From: Pseudarthrobacter enclensis | GTDB lineage: Bacteria > Actinomycetota > Actinomycetes > Actinomycetales > Micrococcaceae | Direction of reading: 5' to 3' | Assembly (NCBI RefSeq): GCF_030811655.1 | Contig: NZ_JAUSRE010000018.1 | Coordinates: 46,469 to 110,468 of the forward strand | DNA: 64,000 bases | In this document: positions 25,875-33,571 of the stretch, one piece after another | How positions within the stretch are numbered: position 1 is the first letter of the stretch | Layout of the letters: each line of letters opens with the position of its first letter | Made by a program: the position numbers and the translations under genes | The notes under the pieces: model-generated | The model's database searches: none | The model's input: only the letters and a program-made list of their open reading frames with translations | Told to the model about the DNA's origin: nothing

Positions 25875-27536
25875 TTACTTCTCCTGGCTTGCAGTGTGGT
25901 GGAGTTCCTGGACGTTCCCGCTATCCAGGTGCCACCGGTAGTCGAGTCGGACGTTTTCCAGCAGCCGGCGGTCGTGGGTGACCAGCAGCAGGGCTCCGTC
26001 GTAGCTTTCAAGGGCCTCTTCCAGCTGCTCGATGGCGGGCAGGTCGAGGTGGTTGGTGGGTTCGTCCAGTACCAGCAGGTTCACGCCCCGTGCCTGGAGC
26101 AGCGCAAGGGCCGCCCGCGTCCGTTCCCCCGGCGACAGCGAGTCCACAGTCCTTGAAGTGTGGTCCGCCTTGAGGCCGAACTTGGCCAGGAGTGTGCGCA
26201 CGTCGGCACTGTTCCAGTCCGGCAGCACCGCTTCGACGGCGTCGCCCAGCGGCAGCCCCCCGTCCAGCAGGCCGCGGGCCTGGTCAATCTCGCCGACGGC
26301 GACAGAGGCACCCATGGAGGCATCGCCGTCGTCCGGTGCCTGGGTTCCCAGCAGCAGGCGCAGGAGGGTGGATTTGCCGGCCCCGTTCGGGCCGGTGATG
26401 CCCACCCGCTCACCGCCGTTGAGCTGCAGGTTGACCGGCCCCAGCGTGAAACCGCCCTGGCGTGCCACCGCATTGCGCAAAGTGGCGACGACGGCACTGG
26501 AGCGGGGCGCCTGGCCGATGCTGAACTGGAGCTGCCATTCCTTCCGGGGCTCCTCCACTACGTCCAGCCGGGCGATGCGGGATTCCATTTGCCGGACCTT
26601 CTGCGCCTGCTTCTCCGAGGACTCCGTGCTGGCGGCGCGCCGGATCTTGTCGTTGTCCGGGTTCTTCTTCATGGCGTTCCTGACGCCCTGCGAGCTCCAC
26701 TCCCGCTGGGTCCGCGCCCGGGACACCAGGTCTGCCTTGGTGGCCGCAAACTCCTCGTACTTCTCGCGGGCGTGCCTACGCGCCACGGCGCGTTCCTCCA
26801 GGAAGGCGTCGTAGCCGCCGTCGTAGACGGCCACGCTGTTCTGCGCAAGGTCCAGCTCGACCACCCGGGTCACGCAGCGGGCAAGGAACTCGCGGTCATG
26901 GCTGACCAGCACCACTCCGCCGCGCAGCCCCGTCACGAAGTTCTCCAGAGTGGCCAGGCCGGCCAGGTCGAGGTCGTTGGTGGGCTCATCCAGCAGGACG
27001 ACGTCGAAGCGGCTCAGCAGAAGGGCGGCCAGTGCCACGCGGGCCGCCTGGCCGCCGGAAAGCCCTGTCATCAGCGCATCCGGGCCAGCGTCCAGGCCCA
27101 GCTCCGCGAGCACCGCCGGGATCCGGTCGTCCAGGTCGGCGGCACCGGAGGCCATCCAGCGGTCAAAGGCACGGGCGTAGGCGTCGTCAGCGCCCGGAGC
27201 CCCGGACCCCAAAGCCTCAGCGGTGGACTCCATCTCGCGGGTTGCTTCAATGCAGCCGGTCCGGCGGGAGATGTAGGCTGCTACGGTCTCCCCCGGGACA
27301 CGCTCGTGCTCCTGGGGCAGCCAGCCGACAAAAGCGTCCGAGGGGGCGAGGCTGACCGACCCCTCGTGTGGCTGGTCCACGCCGGCAAGGAGGCGCAGCA
27401 GTGTGGACTTTCCGGCACCGTTCGCGCCGACAACGCCCACCACGTCGCCCGGGGCCACCGTCAGCGAGAGCCTGGAAAAAAGCGTGCGGTGGCCGTGGCC
27501 TCCGGAGATGTCCTTGGCAACAAGGGTTGCAGTCAT
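25875..27536 (-). CDS. ABC-F family ATPase
   Basis: A 553-residue protein with two ABC ATPase domains and no membrane segments, the layout of ABC-F translation factors. Domain 1 has Walker A VGANGAGKSTLLRLL and signature LSGGQAARV; the linker (about residues 240-330) is highly charged (EKYEEFAATKADLVSRAR); domain 2 has GPNGAGKSTLLRLL and LSPGERTRA. ABC-F proteins act on the ribosome, either as housekeeping factors or as protectors against antibiotics. The ATG at 27536 has AAAGGA nine bases upstream. A 5' hairpin leader and a downstream exporter favour a resistance role, inferred. Confidence 0.9.
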   Translation of the reverse strand: MTATLVAKDISGGHGHRTLFSRLSLTVAPGDVVGVVGANGAGKSTLLRLLAGVDQPHEGSVSLAPSDAFVGWLPQEHERVPGETVAAYISRRTGCIEATREMESTAEALGSGAPGADDAYARAFDRWMASGAADLDDRIPAVLAELGLDAGPDALMTGLSGGQAARVALAALLLSRFDVVLLDEPTNDLDLAGLATLENFVTGLRGGVVLVSHDREFLARCVTRVVELDLAQNSVAVYDGGYDAFLEERAVARRHAREKYEEFAATKADLVSRARTQREWSSQGVRNAMKKNPDNDKIRRAASTESSEKQAQKVRQMESRIARLDVVEEPRKEWQLQFSIGQAPRSSAVVATLRNAVARQGGFTLGPVNLQLNGGERVGITGPNGAGKSTLLRLLLGTQAPDDGDASMGASVAVGEIDQARGLLDGGLPLGDAVEAVLPDWNSADVRTLLAKFGLKADHTSRTVDSLSPGERTRAALALLQARGVNLLVLDEPTNHLDLPAIEQLEEALESYDGALLLVTHDRRLLENVRLDYRWHLDSGNVQELHHTASQEK

Positions 27537-27636
27537 CGAATTCGTCCTTTCGCCGCTGCCCGGGCAGCCTTTGACGGCCGGCAGAGGCGGCAAAAACCGG
27601 ACCGCGGCGCCGCTTGGGCTGCAGGACATAGAAGAA

Positions 27637-27675
27637 CCCGCTGGTCCGGACTTGGGGGGTGTACGGACCAGCGGG
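27637..27675 (-). promoter_or_regulatory. Leader hairpin, candidate attenuator of the ABC-F/exporter operon
   Basis: CCCGCTGGTCCG (27637-27648) and CGGACCAGCGGG (27664-27675) pair over 12 perfect base pairs around a 15-base loop. On the minus-strand transcript the stem is followed by UUCUUCUAU, giving the shape of a terminator about 100 bases before the ABC-F start. Attenuation ahead of drug-resistance ABC-F genes is established in several bacteria; its operation here is inferred. Confidence 0.55.
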
Positions 27676-27686
27676 CTCGACCATCA

Positions 27687-27714
27687 ACTATAGACGACTG
27701 CGGACTGTCAGCAA
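27687..27714 (-). promoter_or_regulatory. Promoter of the ABC-F operon
   Basis: On the minus strand TTGCTG (27714-27709), a 16-base spacer and TATAGT (27692-27687) form a good housekeeping promoter. The predicted transcription start, about 27680, is only a few bases ahead of the 12-bp leader hairpin. Confidence 0.55.
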
Positions 27715-27788
27715 AATCCGTGGCACGGCGCGCACCCCCGGCCACGGTAAAATCAGTCACACCCCTCCCGTCCCGCAGAGAGTCCTCC

Positions 27789-28520
27789 ATGACCCTTTCC
27801 GCCAAGGCGTTCCAGCGCTGGCTGCAAAGCATCGCCCCCGATGCCAGCACCGCCGATGTCTGCCGGATCTCCGGGATCAAACGGACCACGCTGGCCCAGC
27901 AGCTGGTCCGGGGCAAGGTGTCCGTGAGCACGGTGGTGAGCATCAGCCGCGCTTACAAAATCAATCCCGTCGCCGCGCTTGCCGGGTTTGACGCCTACAG
28001 GGTCCTTGCAGGGCCGGCTCGTCCCCCCACCAGGAATGAACTGGTAAGCCAGATCTCCACGGCGGACCTCCTGCGCGCGCTGCTTGTCCGGCCAGCCATG
28101 GAGGCGGTGCACTCAGCGGAGGCACCCGCGCTCACCCCTGCCCCCCACGCCACCTCGGTGAAGAACTGGGTGGACGCGATAGACGACGGCGAGGTGCGGC
28201 ACAGGGTGTCGGCCGCCACGGGGGTAGCCCCGCAAAACTATTCCGCCCAGTTAACTGCCAACAGGCTCTCCCCCGAGCTTGCGGTGGCTACCGCGCTGGC
28301 GGCCGGGGTGGGCCCGGCGGGCGGCCTGGTGGCAACCGGGGTCATAACGGAGGAGGAGGCCGGGTGGCCTCCTGGAGCGAGGCAGGCAGCCCTCGACAGC
28401 CTCTCCGACGGAGAGCTCGTGGCACTTGCCGGGGAGAGGCTTCAATCATTGGGGAAAGTGCTGCGCCGCCAGGAGCAGGACCAAGCGCAGACTGAGAAGA
28501 TTTGGGAGAACCTGGGATGA
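27789..28520 (+). CDS. Helix-turn-helix protein paired with a membrane protein
   Basis: A 243-residue protein whose N-terminus (residues about 15-65) reads like an XRE-type HTH: TADVCRISGIKRTTLAQQLV, then VSTVVSISRAYKINPVAALAGFDAY. The middle and C-terminal parts contain a second, looser repeat of similar character (VAPQNYSAQLTANRLSPELA). No ligand domain or enzyme motif is visible. The ATG at 27789 is chosen because MTLSAKAFQRWL leads directly into the HTH; the frame is open far upstream by chance. Its stop overlaps the membrane protein start (ATGA). I infer a regulator-membrane partner pair; target and signal are unknown. Confidence 0.72.
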   Translation: MTLSAKAFQRWLQSIAPDASTADVCRISGIKRTTLAQQLVRGKVSVSTVVSISRAYKINPVAALAGFDAYRVLAGPARPPTRNELVSQISTADLLRALLVRPAMEAVHSAEAPALTPAPHATSVKNWVDAIDDGEVRHRVSAATGVAPQNYSAQLTANRLSPELAVATALAAGVGPAGGLVATGVITEEEAGWPPGARQAALDSLSDGELVALAGERLQSLGKVLRRQEQDQAQTEKIWENLG

Positions 28521-29254
28521 TCGAGATACTTCAGTGGAGCACGCTGGCGATATGCGCCCTTGTCGCAGCTGCCCGCATTCCCAGCACCCTCCGGGGGGAG
28601 AACCGCTCCCTATTCGGCATTTTCTCCTTGATGACCCTTGCGATCCTGCTGAGCATCCAGGGGCCTTACGTGGTGATCGACCAGGCGATGGGCGGGATCA
28701 ACCTGGCCAACCTGCTGCTCCGCTTCGTGATCTTTGGGGCCATCTTCTTCCTGGGCGTCCGCATTTCCAGGGGCTTCGGGGCTGACAGCGCCCACCGGCT
28801 CATCACCGGGAAGGCCGGGATGGTGGTCCTGGTCGCCGTCTCGGTTGTCATGGTGGCGCTGTTCTTCATGATGGACACTGCCGGGTCCTCCGCGGGACTG
28901 GTGGCCATCTCCGGGAAGGATGCCCGCCATTTCGCGCTCGTTGAGTACTACGGCGCCGCCGGCCGTGCCTACCCGGCCTACGTTGCCCTGGCCCTGCTGC
29001 CGTCCATGGTGCGGGCAGTCCGCGACAGGCTCCCCGTGCTCGTACGCATCGCCGCTGCCCTGCTGGCCCTGGGCGGAATTGCCGTGGCCCTTACGCTGCT
29101 GTTTCCGGTCATCCCACCCTCGCTTGGCTCGATTGAGTTCATCATCAACTACACGGCCATCCTGTGCTTTGTCATTGGACTGGCCCTGATCTGGGCCGCA
29201 AGGGTGGTCAACGGACGCAGTGCGGCCCGGCGCAGGACATCTACCGAAACGTAA
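28517..29254 (+). CDS. Seven-helix membrane protein coupled to an HTH gene
   Basis: A 245-residue protein with about seven hydrophobic segments, including LFGIFSLMTLAILLSIQG, LLLRFVIFGAIFFLGVRI, GMVVLVAVSVVMVALFFMM and NYTAILCFVIGLALIWAA, and a basic C-terminal tail. The layout, with a preceding coupled HTH gene, resembles the MAB_1171c-type putative transporter pairs of actinobacteria, but the match is a guess from architecture. The ATG at 28517 overlaps the upstream stop by four bases. No enzymatic motif is visible. It could anchor or signal to the HTH partner. Confidence 0.68.
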   Translation: MIEILQWSTLAICALVAAARIPSTLRGENRSLFGIFSLMTLAILLSIQGPYVVIDQAMGGINLANLLLRFVIFGAIFFLGVRISRGFGADSAHRLITGKAGMVVLVAVSVVMVALFFMMDTAGSSAGLVAISGKDARHFALVEYYGAAGRAYPAYVALALLPSMVRAVRDRLPVLVRIAAALLALGGIAVALTLLFPVIPPSLGSIEFIINYTAILCFVIGLALIWAARVVNGRSAARRRTSTET

Positions 29255-29265
29255 CCTTCTCCGGC

Positions 29266-29291
29266 TTTCACAAAATCATTAGAATGTGAAA
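29266..29291 (+). promoter_or_regulatory. Inverted repeat around a -10-like element
   Basis: TTTCACA (29266-29272) and TGTGAAA (29285-29291) are perfect inverted arms 12 bases apart. TAGAAT at 29280-29285 falls between them, so a factor bound here could control transcription of the structured segment that follows. No good -35 is visible. Confidence 0.35.
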
Positions 29292-29440
29292 CAATCATGA
29301 ATGTGTGAAGGCGGGGCTGCCCGGCGTTTTCGAACGGGGATAAATTCTGGAATGCCGTAGCCCCGGGGGCCTTTGCACACATTGGGGGGATGAGTGGTGG
29401 CGGATCGTTGGGGAACCGCCCCCACTCAGCCTGTTTAAGC
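29292..29440 (+). ncRNA. Candidate structured small RNA
   Basis: Between the membrane protein stop and the convergent mannosidase stop lies a segment that folds strongly. AATGTGTG (29300-29307) pairs with CACACATT (29376-29383), AAGGC with GCCTT (29369-29373), GGGGCT (29313-29318) with AGCCCC (29359-29364), and CGGC with GCCG (29354-29357) around a 26-base apical region. A terminator-like hairpin follows at 29392-29427. I could not match it to a known RNA (not SRP RNA, tmRNA or 6C RNA). It could instead be a 3' UTR structure. Confidence 0.4.
29392..29427 (+). terminator. Terminator-like hairpin
   Basis: GAGTGG-T-GGCGG pairs with CCGCC-C-CCACTC around a loop of 12 bases. A loose T-containing stretch follows (TTTAAGCCCCTTTT). 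It would end plus-strand transcription from the HTH/membrane operon or from the candidate RNA. Confidence 0.5.
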
Positions 29441-29481
29441 CCCTTTTCAGTCTGAGCCAGCCCACCGACCCGCCGCCCCGG

Positions 29482-32400
29482 TTACGTCCTGGCGAACCGC
29501 AGGGTGACCAGCTGGAACGGGCGGAGCGTAAGCTCGGCGCTGTTGGCCGCGGTCACAACTCCGGGAGTTTCGGCAGGGCGCTCCAAAAGATCTGTGGCCA
29601 CAACATCCTGAACCGGGAAGTTGGCCGTGATGGTTCCGGCGGAGCGCTGCCCCAAGGACTCGTAGAGGCGGACCACCACGTCATCTGAACCGTCCTGGGC
29701 CAGTTTCACTGCCTCGACCACTATGGCGGGGTTATCGACAGAGAACAGCGGTTGCACCGCCGAGGAGCCTTGGACCAGCCGGGGTTGAAGGTTGGTCCGG
29801 TACCCTTCCTGGACGGCACCGGCAATATCGGCACCCGGCCGGACGGCCACCGTCAGCTCATGGCGGCCGCGGTCGGCGTCCGGGTCGGGGTACTTTGGCG
29901 CCCGCAACAGGGACAGGCGCACCATGGTGGTGGTCCCGCCGTCGGCGTCCCTGGTGCTCCTGGCCACGTCGTGGCCGTACGTGGACGAATTGGACACCGC
30001 CACGCCGTAGCCGGCCTCGCCCACGTGGATCCACCGGTGGGCGCAGATTTCAAACTTCGCCGCCTCCCAGGAGGTATTGGTGTGCGTGGGCCGGAAGACG
30101 TGGCCGAACTGCGTTTCGGCAGCCGACCGGTCTGCCCGGACGTCCAGGGCGAAGCCAAGCTTCAGCAGCTTCTCGCGCTCCTGCCAGTCCACGGATGTGG
30201 TGATCTCCAGGGACGGGCTGCCGGGGGCCAGGGTGATGCGCTGGGTCAGCGGCGACGTGCCGGCCATCCGCTCCACCACCACTACGGCGCTCCCGCCGTC
30301 ACCGGCGCTGCGGACAGACTCCGCGTGGACCAGCGGCGTGACGTTGCGCCGATAGAACTCATCGATGTCCCAGGCATCCCATTCATTGGGGGTGTCCCTG
30401 TGCAGTTCCAGGAGGTTGCCGCGCTGTCCCGGGGCGATTGCCTCGCGGCCGCTGGCGTAATCGCGCAGGGAGGAGATGAGCCCGTCAGCGTCCACAATGG
30501 CCCGGATGATCCCGTTATCCAGGATGTAGCCGCCGTCATGCGGGAGGGCCTCCGCCGGTTCCGCGTGCGGCTGGGGCTCCCCTGCCGCCAGCGCAGGGAC
30601 ACCGTCCCTGGCGTGCGGGGCGGCGTTGAGCAGGAACGTCCGGTCACCGGAGCCCAGCATGGCAGCCGCTGCCCGGCTGATCAGTGCCTCCAGGGCTGCC
30701 GCGATGGCCTGGTAGTTGCGCTCGGCGTCCTGGTGGACCCAGGCGATGGAGCTGCCCGGAAGGATGTCGTGGAACTGCTGCAGCAGCACCAACTGCCAAA
30801 GACGCCTGAGCTCCGCGTAGGGGTACTCGAAGGTGCCACCGGTTCGGACGGCTGCCGTGGCGCACCACAGCTCCGCTTCGCGCAGCAGGTGCTCGCTGCG
30901 CCGGTTGCCCTTCTTGGTGCGGGCCTGGCTGGTGTAGGTTCCGCGGTGCAGCTCCAGGTACATTTCGCCCACCCAGACCGGAAGGCCCGGATAGTCTTCC
31001 TCGGCCTGCAGGAAGAAACTCTCCGCTGAACCGATGCGGACCTTCGGGGATCCTTCAAGGTCGGCGGTGCGGGCGGCTGCCGCAAGCATTTCGCGGGTGG
31101 GGCCGCCGCCGCCGTCGCCGTAGCCGAACGGCACCAGTGACACGGTGCCGCGCCCGTGGTCCCGGTAGTTTCGTTCGGCATGGGCCAGGTCCCTGCCGCT
31201 GAGGTCGGAGTTGTAGGTGTCCACCGGAGGGAAGTGGGTGAACAGCCGGGTGCCGTCGATCCCCTCCCAGTTGAAGGTGTGGTGCGGCATCCTGTTGGTC
31301 TGGTTCCAGGAGATCTTCTGCGTGAGGAACCACCGGCTGCCAGCAGCCTTGACGATTTGGGGCAGCGCCGCACTGTAGCCGAATGAGTCCGGAAGCCACG
31401 CCTCCCTGCACTCGACGCCGAACTCGGCCAGGAAGAAGCCCTTGCCTTCCACGAACTGCCTGGCCATGGCTTCACCCCCGGGCATGTTGGTGTCCGACTC
31501 CACCCACATGCCGCCCACCGGAACGAACTGGCCCGTCCGCACCTTGTCCCGGATCCGGCTGAAGAGTTCCGGGTACAGCTCCTTGATCCAGGCCAACTGC
31601 TGGGCGGAGGAACAGGAGAAGACAAAGTCCGGGTCCTCGTCCATCAGCGCCACTACGTTGGAAAAAGTCCTGGCGCATTTGCGGACGGTTTCCCGCACCG
31701 GCCACAGCCAGGCGGAGTCAATGTGCGCATGCCCGGTGGCAACCAGTTGATGCGCCGATGCATATGCGGGCCTGGCGAGGACCCCGGCGAGCGCCTGGCG
31801 TCCTGCCGCGGCGGTCCCTGCGACGTCGTCGGGATCCATGACATCCATCATGCGTTCCAGGGCCCGGAGGATCTCATGGCGGCGGGGAAGTTCCAGCGGG
31901 AGTTGTTCCATGAGGCCGGCCAGCGTCCAGATGTCCTGCTGAAGTTCCCACACGCACTGGTTCAGCTCAGCAATGGCGATGGTTCCCAGCCGGTACTGCG
32001 GCGCTCCCCCGGCGGTCGCTTTGTCACCCAACGGGGTGGCGGCAAAAGTCCAGCCCTGCGCCATGTCAGGGTTTGCTGCCGCCTCGACGTAAAAGTCCAC
32101 TGCCATGCCGCTGCCCAACAGTTTCAGCGGGATGTACTGGTTGCGGGGCGAGATTGCCTTGATGATGCTGCCGTCAGGCCGCCACGCTATCCCTTCGCAC
32201 TGGAATCCGGGCGCCTCGGTGGTGAACCCCAGGTCCACCACCACTTCCACCGTGGTGTCCGGGCCGCCCCAGGACTCGGGTACCTCCCCTTGCAGCCGCA
32301 GCCAGGTGGTGCCCCAAGGCCGCCCCCAGGGGGCACCGTGCTCCTGCGGCCGGAACTCCTGCCGCATCGCTTCCAGTGCAGGAACCGGTTCGTCAGGGAC

Positions 32401-32511
32401 TTCCCAACTGCTCAGGTCAAGCGGGACCGACCTGCTGTACACGGCGGGATCGATGCGCTCGCGCACAAACCTTGCCAGCCGGACTTCCGTGATCCTGCGG
32501 TCGTCATGCAA
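29482..32511 (-). CDS. Alpha-mannosidase, glycoside hydrolase family 38
   Basis: A 1009-residue cytoplasmic GH38 enzyme. The N-terminal catalytic domain contains the zinc/active-site motif GHAHIDSAWLWP (about residues 267-278) and the nucleophile region WLPDSFGYSAALPQI; ARTKKGNRRSEHLLREAE and QQFHDILPGSSIAWVH are further family motifs, followed by beta-rich C-terminal domains. There is no signal peptide, so it should trim imported manno-oligosaccharides. The start is a TTG at 32511 with AGAGGA six bases upstream; no ATG fits the N-terminal domain. No transporter adjoins it. A GTCCAT/ATGGAC palindrome upstream suggests sugar control. Confidence 0.93.
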   Translation of the reverse strand: MHDDRRITEVRLARFVRERIDPAVYSRSVPLDLSSWEVPDEPVPALEAMRQEFRPQEHGAPWGRPWGTTWLRLQGEVPESWGGPDTTVEVVVDLGFTTEAPGFQCEGIAWRPDGSIIKAISPRNQYIPLKLLGSGMAVDFYVEAAANPDMAQGWTFAATPLGDKATAGGAPQYRLGTIAIAELNQCVWELQQDIWTLAGLMEQLPLELPRRHEILRALERMMDVMDPDDVAGTAAAGRQALAGVLARPAYASAHQLVATGHAHIDSAWLWPVRETVRKCARTFSNVVALMDEDPDFVFSCSSAQQLAWIKELYPELFSRIRDKVRTGQFVPVGGMWVESDTNMPGGEAMARQFVEGKGFFLAEFGVECREAWLPDSFGYSAALPQIVKAAGSRWFLTQKISWNQTNRMPHHTFNWEGIDGTRLFTHFPPVDTYNSDLSGRDLAHAERNYRDHGRGTVSLVPFGYGDGGGGPTREMLAAAARTADLEGSPKVRIGSAESFFLQAEEDYPGLPVWVGEMYLELHRGTYTSQARTKKGNRRSEHLLREAELWCATAAVRTGGTFEYPYAELRRLWQLVLLQQFHDILPGSSIAWVHQDAERNYQAIAAALEALISRAAAAMLGSGDRTFLLNAAPHARDGVPALAAGEPQPHAEPAEALPHDGGYILDNGIIRAIVDADGLISSLRDYASGREAIAPGQRGNLLELHRDTPNEWDAWDIDEFYRRNVTPLVHAESVRSAGDGGSAVVVVERMAGTSPLTQRITLAPGSPSLEITTSVDWQEREKLLKLGFALDVRADRSAAETQFGHVFRPTHTNTSWEAAKFEICAHRWIHVGEAGYGVAVSNSSTYGHDVARSTRDADGGTTTMVRLSLLRAPKYPDPDADRGRHELTVAVRPGADIAGAVQEGYRTNLQPRLVQGSSAVQPLFSVDNPAIVVEAVKLAQDGSDDVVVRLYESLGQRSAGTITANFPVQDVVATDLLERPAETPGVVTAANSAELTLRPFQLVTLRFART

Positions 32512-32547
32512 TATTTGTCCTCTTTAACCTTGAGACTGGATCATCGC

Positions 32548-32562
32548 GTCCATTCGATGGAC
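32548..32562 (-). promoter_or_regulatory. Palindromic putative operator of the mannosidase gene
   Basis: GTCCAT-TCG-ATGGAC is a perfect inverted repeat with a three-base spacer, 37 bases upstream of the mannosidase start. It resembles operators of ROK, LacI or GntR sugar regulators; the factor is not in the window. Confidence 0.45.
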
Positions 32563-32620
32563 AAATCTACCCGCTGGAAGCACCGCAACCAACCCCCTGC
32601 CATCGGGCACGCAGTTGGCC

Positions 32621-33499
32621 CTAGGCACTTGGCACCACCGGCTGGGGCCGGAGGATCCGGGAATCCCCTGCGTAAACGTTGAAGCTCGTGCCGCGGCTAA
32701 AGCCTGCGACGGTCAACCCGTTCGCTTCTGCCAGTTCCACGGCGAGGCTGGACGGGGCACTGACGGCGGACAGGACGGGAATCCCGGCAAGGGCCGCTTT
32801 TTGCACCAGCTCAAAGGACGCCCTGCCGGACACCTGGAGAACCGTTCCGGTCAGCGGCAGGAGGCCTTCGCGCAACGCCCAGCCAACCACTTTGTCCACG
32901 GCGTTGTGACGACCAACGTCCTCGCGAAGGCACAAAAGGCGCGGAACGCCGTCGTCCCCTATTTTGAACAGGCCCGCTGCGTGCACGCCCCCGGTGTCGT
33001 CGAAGACGCGCTGGGACTTCCGCAGCAGCGCCGGAAGGGAGGCGAGTACTTGTGCATCTATTTCCAGCGGGTCTGCCTCGGGAGTGAAATGGGAAGACTT
33101 CCGGACCGCTTCGATGGAGTCCGTGCCGCAGATGCCGCAGGAGCTCGATGTGTAGACCTTCCGGCCGGTATCGGGCAGCGGAACGTCCGGCCGCAACTGG
33201 GCTTCCACCACGTTGAAGGTCTGGACGCCGTTCTCGTCCTCGCCGGCGCAGAACCGCAGGGAGACCAACTGCCCGGGTGTCCAGATGACGCCCTCGGACA
33301 CCAGGAACCCGGCCACCAGGTCGAAGTCGTCGCCGGGGGTGCGCATCGTTACTGAGTAGGACAGCGTGCCCAGTCGGATTTCGAGCGGTTCCTCAACGGC
33401 GAGGACGTCTTCGCGGTGACGGACCGGGTATTCAAGCGCGCCCGGCGATCCGTCCAGGACATATTTGTGCACCTTGCGGCGCTGAATTACGCGTCCCAT
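32621..33499 (-). CDS. fdhD: Formate dehydrogenase accessory sulfurtransferase FdhD
   Basis: A 292-residue FdhD. The sulfur-carrying cysteines lie in SSSCGICGTDSIEAV (about residues 117-131), and the C-terminal CLREDVGRHNAVDKVVG and QVSGRASFELVQKAA segments are diagnostic. FdhD passes sulfur to the molybdenum cofactor of formate dehydrogenase. It is followed upstream on the same strand by moeA, DUF6457 and mobA, a cofactor-synthesis cluster, and predicts a molybdenum or tungsten formate dehydrogenase elsewhere in the genome. GGGTGG precedes the ATG. Confidence 0.95.
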   Translation of the reverse strand: MGRVIQRRKVHKYVLDGSPGALEYPVRHREDVLAVEEPLEIRLGTLSYSVTMRTPGDDFDLVAGFLVSEGVIWTPGQLVSLRFCAGEDENGVQTFNVVEAQLRPDVPLPDTGRKVYTSSSCGICGTDSIEAVRKSSHFTPEADPLEIDAQVLASLPALLRKSQRVFDDTGGVHAAGLFKIGDDGVPRLLCLREDVGRHNAVDKVVGWALREGLLPLTGTVLQVSGRASFELVQKAALAGIPVLSAVSAPSSLAVELAEANGLTVAGFSRGTSFNVYAGDSRILRPQPVVPSA

Positions 33500-33571
33500 G
33501 TTCCACCCTGCCTGATCATTACTCCATCATGGCACCATCGGAGCGCGCCCCTGCGCAGGAGCCCAAGCGCT

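Noticed and set aside
27247..27687. Leader ORF starting MVEPAGPYTPQ over the ABC-F start
   Set aside because: The ATG lies two bases after the -10, has no ribosome site, and the frame continues as a shadow inside ABC-F; treated as chance.
29292..29440. SRP (4.5S) RNA
   Set aside because: The stem is suggestive, but the conserved SRP apical motif (GGAAGCAGC type) is absent.
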